This document shows, one piece after another, positions 18,601 through 20,779 of a DNA stretch of 20,779 nt. The position numbers and the translations under genes are program-made. The stretch covers positions 95,468-116,246 of the forward strand of contig NW_003123418.1 of NCBI RefSeq assembly GCF_000003605.2, written 5' to 3'. The notes beneath the pieces were generated by a model, which had not been told where the DNA came from, made no database searches, and saw only the letters and a program-made list of their open reading frames with translations. Position 1 is the first letter of the stretch. Every line of letters begins with the position of its first letter. Source of the stretch: Saccoglossus kowalevskii. Its lineage: Eukaryota; Hemichordata; Enteropneusta; Harrimaniidae.

Positions 18601-20519
18601 TCAATGCGGTTAATTCGATCAAAAAGCGGTTTTTGAATATGGTATATGTTTAACTAAGCTTATTTTGTTGCAGATTTTACTGATATTTTTGCATAAAATG
18701 GATTTACTTCTGAGTAAGACTCCATCAGATGATATCAAACATCATGTACTCCCTATGGTATACAAAGCATTGGAAACGCCTTCACCTCAGATACAGGTAT
18801 TGCTACCTATTCTAATAAATGTGTGATTACCCTGTTGGTCAAAAATAAAAATACGGCAGAGTTTATTATTTTTTCTCAGATATAAATATAAAATTATTTA
18901 ATTCTACACACGATGCAATTATTAAGAGATTATAAACAGTATGTTCAGTTATTTGGTAGTGGATAGAAGACCTCTCTGTGGAAAATTAGTATATTTAGAA
19001 TTTACCTGCTTTGTAGTGTGCGTTCTAGATTTTGTGTTTCAATTCCAGGGATGAAACACACTCCATAGAATATGCGCGTATATAGGCGAGGCGCATGACA
19101 AAATCAAAAATTCTAATATATATCAACGATCTAGCAGTAATACCAACCATGCACTATTTCTGCACATAAACAAAGCTAAAAAAGTGAAAAATACGTTGTT
19201 TCTAGTTGTGATTTTTGCATTTATGTTGATTTACCAAACTGATGACAGGCCTGGCAAATGAAAGCTACAGACATGTTGAAGATGTCACATGATTGATTCA
19301 ACGCTATTCTACAATCAATGCGCATGTTTCTCATAGAAAGTTTTAGCAATAATAATTTGCATTAGTACTTGTACCAGATTTCCTTGCTTTGATCAGTTGA
19401 TCATACACCCTCATTCTCTATGAACAGTGTTCACACTCCTGAAATTCAAGCCAGTTTATTCAGTTTTTGGTCTTCTAGTGCTAGATATAAGACCTTGCTT
19501 CAGCCAATCAGATGGCTGGATTCAAGCTAACCATGAAGTATATTTTGTCACTTTCAGGAATTGTGTTTGTCAATTATTCCAACCTTTGCTTCGATGATTG
19601 AATACTCATCCATGAAACACTCAATTATACCAAGAATTAAGACACTCTGTCTACGCACAGATTTACTGTCAGTAAGTATCATTAAAAATGTAATTCGGGT
19701 ATACATTTTGGTTTATAATTAAGGTGGTGTGTCTACTTATAGTTATCATTAGCTTGTGGACTCCACTATGCATTGGTATAGAATTTAAAACCACTGTGTT
19801 TAATGTCAATTCAAGTCAAGCATTTGTTTGTGTTCATAAATTTCATTCTTTGAAATATGTTAGTTTGTGGTTCCTATTATTACTTGAAATTTACTTGTAT
19901 TTTCTAAATATAGGTGCGTGTGAACTGTTTAATATGCATTGGTAAACTATTAGAATACATGGATAAATGGTACGTTTTAGATGAAATTCTGCCGTTACTA
20001 CAAGAGATTCCGTCTCGAGAACCTGCTGTACTCATGGCTATGTTAGGTAAGTCCTCATTTTACAGAGTAGTAAATTGTTACTAGTTGGCTGGCTATCCTG
20101 TCCCTAGGTACCAAGTTTGGCCATATGATAGATGTATGTGTGTCTGGCCATGCTATTGACAAACCATTCCTTGTGTGCTGGTTTTAAGGATGCATACTAA
20201 ATATACGAAAAATTTACTACAAATTCTTTTCCTTAATAAATTATACCCTACATTGTTTCCATGGAAACAGTAACTTTGTAATTTCTACATACTGTATAAA
20301 AAACATTTATTTAGGTTTATGAATTTGCCATTGGAAAAAACGGAAAGTTCCATCATCATATTCTGTTTGGTCAATCTTAATGGGATATTGTTTGTTGTAG
20401 GTATTTACAAGACTTCATTAGATCACAAGAAGCTTGGAATAACTAAAGAAATTCTTGCAACCAAAGTATTACCATTCCTATTTCCACTCTGCATTGATAA
20501 TAATCTTAATCTTAACCAG
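9488..20519 (+). CDS. SCYL2: SCYL2 (SCY1-like pseudokinase 2/CVAK104), exons 1-12, 3' end outside window
   Basis: SCYL2 is a pseudokinase of clathrin-coated vesicles that acts in trafficking between trans-Golgi, endosomes and plasma membrane. Twelve exons join to exactly 582 codons: 9488-9649, 10716-10873, 12557-12701, 13148-13303, 14651-14866, 15041-15157, 15484-15609, 16977-17153, 18674-18796, 19558-19671, 19914-20046, 20401-20519. All introns are GT-AG and the frame holds at every junction. Kinase hallmarks are degenerate as in the family: Phe59 in place of the VAIK Lys, H171-G-N173 for HRD, G191-L-D193 for DFG, while APE (231-233) and SDMYSLG remain. Residues from about 360 on are HEAT repeats. 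Human SCYL2 aligns end to end up to NLNLNQ; the clathrin/adaptor-binding C-terminus is missing because the window ends. Exon 2 has an in-frame TAA at codon 87, so this copy may be a null allele, a young pseudogene or a sequence error. Confidence 0.95.
10111..10204 (+). repeat. 47-bp tandem duplication
   Basis: TTTGAATTTAATAGGAT starts at 10111 and 10158. The copies continue (A/G)ACTATTTTACT(T/C)ATGA and both end near GATGTTATCAC, the second with a 3-base insertion. Confidence 0.85.
10451..10627. repeat. Inverted-repeat cluster, ACTGGGTTTTAA family, copy B
   Basis: The arm ATATTCACTGGGTTTTAATT (10451-10470) pairs with AAATTAAAACCAGTGAATAT (10501-10520), one base shorter. Two further half-arms, AAAACCCACTGAATATG (about 10570-10586) and AAACCCAGTGAAAAT (about 10613-10627), lie downstream, ahead of ATTTTACAGTA. 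It is related to copy A at 3221-3354. Confidence 0.65.
10716..10873 (+). CDS. SCYL2: SCYL2 coding exon 2 with in-frame TAA (residues 55-106 and part of 107)
   Basis: It opens EVSVFVLEKKLLEKYSRRER, then a stretch ending FKKGVT, then a stop TAA at 10812-10814, then LTRLRHPKLLTVQHPLEES. Human SCYL2 has GVQQLTRLRHPRLL here, so the stop stands at a Gln, one C-to-T change from CAA. The acceptor TTGCAG and donor CAG|GTTAGC are normal. Skipping the exon (158 nt) would break the frame, and so would the cryptic GT at 10804, so splicing cannot easily remove the stop. The exon covers the beta-3 strand, where Phe59 replaces the catalytic Lys. Confidence 0.93.
10874..12556 (+). other. SCYL2 intron 2
   Basis: GTTAGC...AAACAG. 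Positions 10920-12040 show no exon or clear repeat; the last 500 bases are a degenerate TAATC-rich array. Confidence 0.9.
12050..12533 (+). repeat. Degenerate ~35-45-bp tandem array rich in TACTAAT
   Basis: About a dozen diverged copies of a unit like CTAATCAAATCATCATTGGA plus TACTAAT. TACTAAT itself occurs nine times. The array ends about 24 bases before the exon 3 acceptor (12556). Confidence 0.85.
12557..12701 (+). CDS. SCYL2: SCYL2 coding exon 3 (residues 107-155)
   Basis: The first G completes the split Arg codon. The exon reads EYFAFATEPVFASLGNVLGC, then HDNLPSPVPTEVKDYELYDV, then EIKYGLQQ. Human has LAFCTEPVFASLANVLG and NLPSPISPDIKDYKLYDVE. This is the kinase hinge and alpha-D area. 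Confidence 0.96.
12702..12861 (+). repeat. 37-bp minisatellite beginning at the exon 3 splice donor
   Basis: GTATTATAGCATTATT starts at 12702, 12739, 12775 and 12812, and a broken copy (GTATTATTAGC) starts at 12849. The first copy begins exactly at the intron's GT. Only that copy is preceded by CAG; the others follow CGTT, GTT or GCT. Confidence 0.93.
12702..13147 (+). other. SCYL2 intron 3
   Basis: GTATTA...GCCTAG. The first 160 bases are the 37-bp minisatellite; the rest is AT-rich and featureless. Confidence 0.9.
13148..13303 (+). CDS. SCYL2: SCYL2 coding exon 4 (residues 156-207)
   Basis: VIEALAFLHNDVHLIHGNII carries H171-G-N173 where active kinases have HRD. NGSWKLSGLDFC has G191-L-D193 at the DFG position. 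The same losses occur in human (VHGN, GFD). Donor CAG|GTAAGT. Confidence 0.96.
13304..14650 (+). other. SCYL2 intron 4
   Basis: GTAAGT...TTTTAG. It includes a perfect 16-bp palindrome, GATCAATTAATTGATC (13623-13638), and a CAGACA/TGTCTG stem around an AATAAA near 14059-14088 that could be a retroelement tail. No other gene seen. Confidence 0.88.
14651..14866 (+). CDS. SCYL2: SCYL2 coding exon 5 (residues 208-279)
   Basis: CKEWDPSLPDIGQPVLNYLA continues as PEYI, giving the intact APE motif (231-233), followed by SCDTASDMYSLGMLIYTLFN, the alpha-F region with SDMYSLG. Donor CAG|GTGAGA. Confidence 0.96.
14867..15040 (+). other. SCYL2 intron 5
   Basis: Short intron of 174 bases, GTGAGA...TTCCAG, AT-rich, no repeats. 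Confidence 0.9.
15041..15157 (+). CDS. SCYL2: SCYL2 coding exon 6 (residues 280-318)
   Basis: LSSLNLTLLNCLPEVLRDYV, then KMLFSITPTIRPDAHQLTK. Human has IPEEVREHVKLLLNVTPTVR then PDADQMTK. This is the end of the kinase fold with the conserved RPD. Donor AAG|GTAAAG. Confidence 0.95.
15158..15483 (+). other. SCYL2 intron 6
   Basis: GTAAAG...TTTCAG. Its last 176 bases are copies of a 62-bp repeat that also reaches into exon 7. Confidence 0.9.
15308..15493 (+). repeat. 62-bp tandem triplication spanning the exon 7 acceptor
   Basis: The units start at 15308, 15370 and 15432 with GTCACAGTCTGAAAACTATA and each ends TTGCTTTCAGATATCTTTCT. Each therefore contains a full 3' splice site plus ten exon bases. 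AG falls at 15359, 15421 and 15483. The copies differ by only one base (TTATTGC versus TCATTGC in the third). Confidence 0.96.
15484..15609 (+). CDS. SCYL2: SCYL2 coding exon 7 (residues 319-360)
   Basis: ISFFDDVGAKTLEHLDSLFQ, then LDNLQKSQFFKGLPQ, near-identical to human IPFFDDVGAVTLQYFDTLFQ. Only the third of three tandem acceptors keeps the frame: the upstream ones add 62 or 124 bases and lead to stops. Donor AAG|GTTAGT. Confidence 0.96.
15610..16976 (+). other. SCYL2 intron 7
   Basis: GTTAGT...TTGCAG, with a long T-run before the acceptor (16962-16972). No repeat or other gene recognised. Confidence 0.9.
16977..17153 (+). CDS. SCYL2: SCYL2 coding exon 8 (residues 361-419)
   Basis: RVVLQRVLPCLFKEFYNSEM, then IPFVLPNVLLIAESCTQKEY, then KLQEPIQ. 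Human has VIVQRILPCL and VPFVLPNVLLIAEECTKEEY. First HEAT-repeat helices. Donor CAG|GTAAAT; the open frame that continues to 17309 is intron. Confidence 0.96.
17320..17730. mobile_element. Unidentified insertion-like block in intron 8
   Basis: CpG content is far above the surrounding intron (for example 17411-17421 CCGCCCGCCGC and 17558-17575 ATGGCGACCACGCC). Two copies of a T-run followed by CCGCCC (17402-17416 and 17690-17703) bracket about 290 bases. CACCC/GGGTG (17350-17354 and 17364-17368) can pair. Inside, one frame reads NAENGATIGDIANQVIHLIE and then meets a donor-like CAG|GTTATA at 17651. It could be a transposon 5' end, a captured exon or neither. Confidence 0.35.
18335..18404 (+). 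mobile_element. Possible non-LTR retroelement 3' end with two stem-loops
   Basis: TAACCTG-GGGGAA-CAGGTTA (18335-18354) and AGGCG...CGCCT (18370-18389) are followed at once by AATAAAATAAAG and a TA microsatellite. Hairpins, AATAAA and a simple-sequence tail in this order are common at LINE-type 3' ends. No reverse transcriptase remnant seen. Confidence 0.4.
18405..18450 (+). repeat. (TA)n/(CA)n microsatellite
   Basis: About eleven TA units grading into CA units. Confidence 0.93.
18674..18796 (+). CDS. SCYL2: SCYL2 coding exon 9 (residues 420-460)
   Basis: ILLIFLHKMDLLLSKTPSDD, then VLPMVYKALETPSPQIQ. Human has ILLIFLQKMDLLLTKTPPDE and VLPMVYRALEAPSIQIQ. HEAT region. Donor CAG|GTATTG. Confidence 0.96.
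18797..19557 (+). other. SCYL2 intron 9
   Basis: GTATTG...TTTCAG, AT-rich. A small CpG patch at 19072-19096 (GCGCGTATATAGGCGAGGCG) is the only feature noticed. Confidence 0.9.
19558..19671 (+). CDS. SCYL2: SCYL2 coding exon 10 (residues 461-498)
   Basis: ELCLSIIPTFASMIEYSSMK, then HSIIPRIKTLCLRTDLLS. Human has ELCLNIIPTFANLIDYPSMK. HEAT region. Donor TCA|GTAAGT. Confidence 0.96.
19672..19913 (+). other. SCYL2 intron 10
   Basis: 242 bases, GTAAGT...ATATAG. A frame at 19724-19945 crosses into the exon in the wrong frame and is not coding. Confidence 0.9.
19914..20046 (+). CDS. SCYL2: SCYL2 coding exon 11 (residues 499-542 and part of 543)
   Basis: VRVNCLICIGKLLEYMDKWY, then VLDEILPLLQEIPSREPAVL. 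Human has VRVNSLVCLGKILEYLDKWF. Ends with the split Gly codon G|GT. Donor GTAAGT. Confidence 0.96.
20047..20400 (+). other. SCYL2 intron 11
   Basis: GTAAGT...TTGTAG, 354 bases, no repeat recognised. Confidence 0.9.
20401..20519 (+). CDS. SCYL2: SCYL2 coding exon 12 (residues 543-582), last in window
   Basis: IYKTSLDHKKLGITKEILAT, then KVLPFLFPLCIDNNLNLNQ. Human has HKKLGITKEQLAGKVLPHLI and NNLNLNQ. Donor CAG|GTAGGT. The following coding exons (rest of the HEAT region and C-terminal tail) lie right of the window. Confidence 0.95.
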
Positions 20520-20779
20520 GTAGGTCATAGACCCTCTTATAAGCTCTGCTGTTTTCGTAGATGACAGAGTGGTGCTGTTCGTATAGGTGGTTGTCCATCA
20601 TCATCTGTCAACAATTGCATTTTCGACTTCTTCTTGAAAACTATCGATCTAATTGCTTTGATACTTTTGTATTTATTAACTTTTATTAGAGCTTGCACTA
20701 AAATTACATCTTACATACCTGGTTTGTACATTACAGTTGCAATTTATCTACATATTGTGAGTGGACTGGTAACATTTTC
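20520..20779 (+). other. SCYL2 intron 12, partial
   Basis: Begins GTAGGT and runs off the window. Its only recognised content is the inverted core-repeat copy. Confidence 0.85.
20617..20672 (-). mobile_element. Inverted copy of the left-edge 152-bp core repeat
   Basis: Read on the minus strand, 20672-20617 gives AGTATCAAAGCAATT, then AGTTTTCAAGAAGAAGTCG. This matches 780-824 of the element at 472-895, with an exact run of 23 bases (802-824 against 20643-20621). It sits in SCYL2 intron 12. Confidence 0.7.

Larger units (their letters stand above)
17154..18673 (+). other. SCYL2 intron 8
   Basis: GTAAAT...TTGCAG. It carries a GC-richer insertion-like block (17320-17730), a retroelement-like 3' end (18335-18404) and a TA/CA microsatellite (18405-18450). 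Confidence 0.9.

Overview
The window is AT-rich nuclear DNA of an animal. Genes are split into short exons with GT-AG introns, and the spaces between exons are full of minisatellites, microsatellites and fragments of transposable elements. Both recognised genes encode proteins close to their vertebrate orthologues (judged from family knowledge, no search run). The repeats are not those of vertebrates. Elements with ~150-bp tandem cores, a CGCA-type microsatellite and a terminal hairpin recall the Pearl/Helentron-like elements described from bivalves. A marine invertebrate (lophotrochozoan or non-vertebrate deuterostome) is my best guess; I cannot name the species.

Layout. Positions 1-900 hold two tandem-repeat elements, each ending in a hairpin followed by CTAA. 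Positions 1287-1526 (minus strand) are the first coding exon of a TRAF6-type E3 ubiquitin ligase: start codon, RING-finger N-terminal half, splice donor; the rest of that gene lies left of the window. Positions 1530-9460 are intergenic or 5'-noncoding, with pentanucleotide arrays, a 34-bp minisatellite, a possible 1.45-kb element with inverted ends, a tRNA-like SINE head and a ~196-bp MITE. Positions 9488-20519 (plus strand) carry twelve coding exons of SCYL2 (SCY1-like pseudokinase 2, CVAK104), 582 codons covering the whole pseudokinase domain and much of the HEAT-repeat region; the C-terminal clathrin/adaptor-binding exons lie right of the window. The two genes are head to head, and they have no known joint pathway.

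The most notable points are: (1) SCYL2 exon 2 contains an in-frame TAA where a conserved Gln (CAA) is expected, although every other exon and splice site is intact; (2) several SCYL2 splice signals lie in tandem repeats: the exon 7 acceptor is triplicated in a 62-bp repeat, a 37-bp repeat starts exactly at the exon 3 donor, and an array before exon 3 multiplies a TACTAAT branch-point-like word; (3) the two neighbouring elements at the left edge share the same architecture, and part of one recurs inverted at the right edge of the window.
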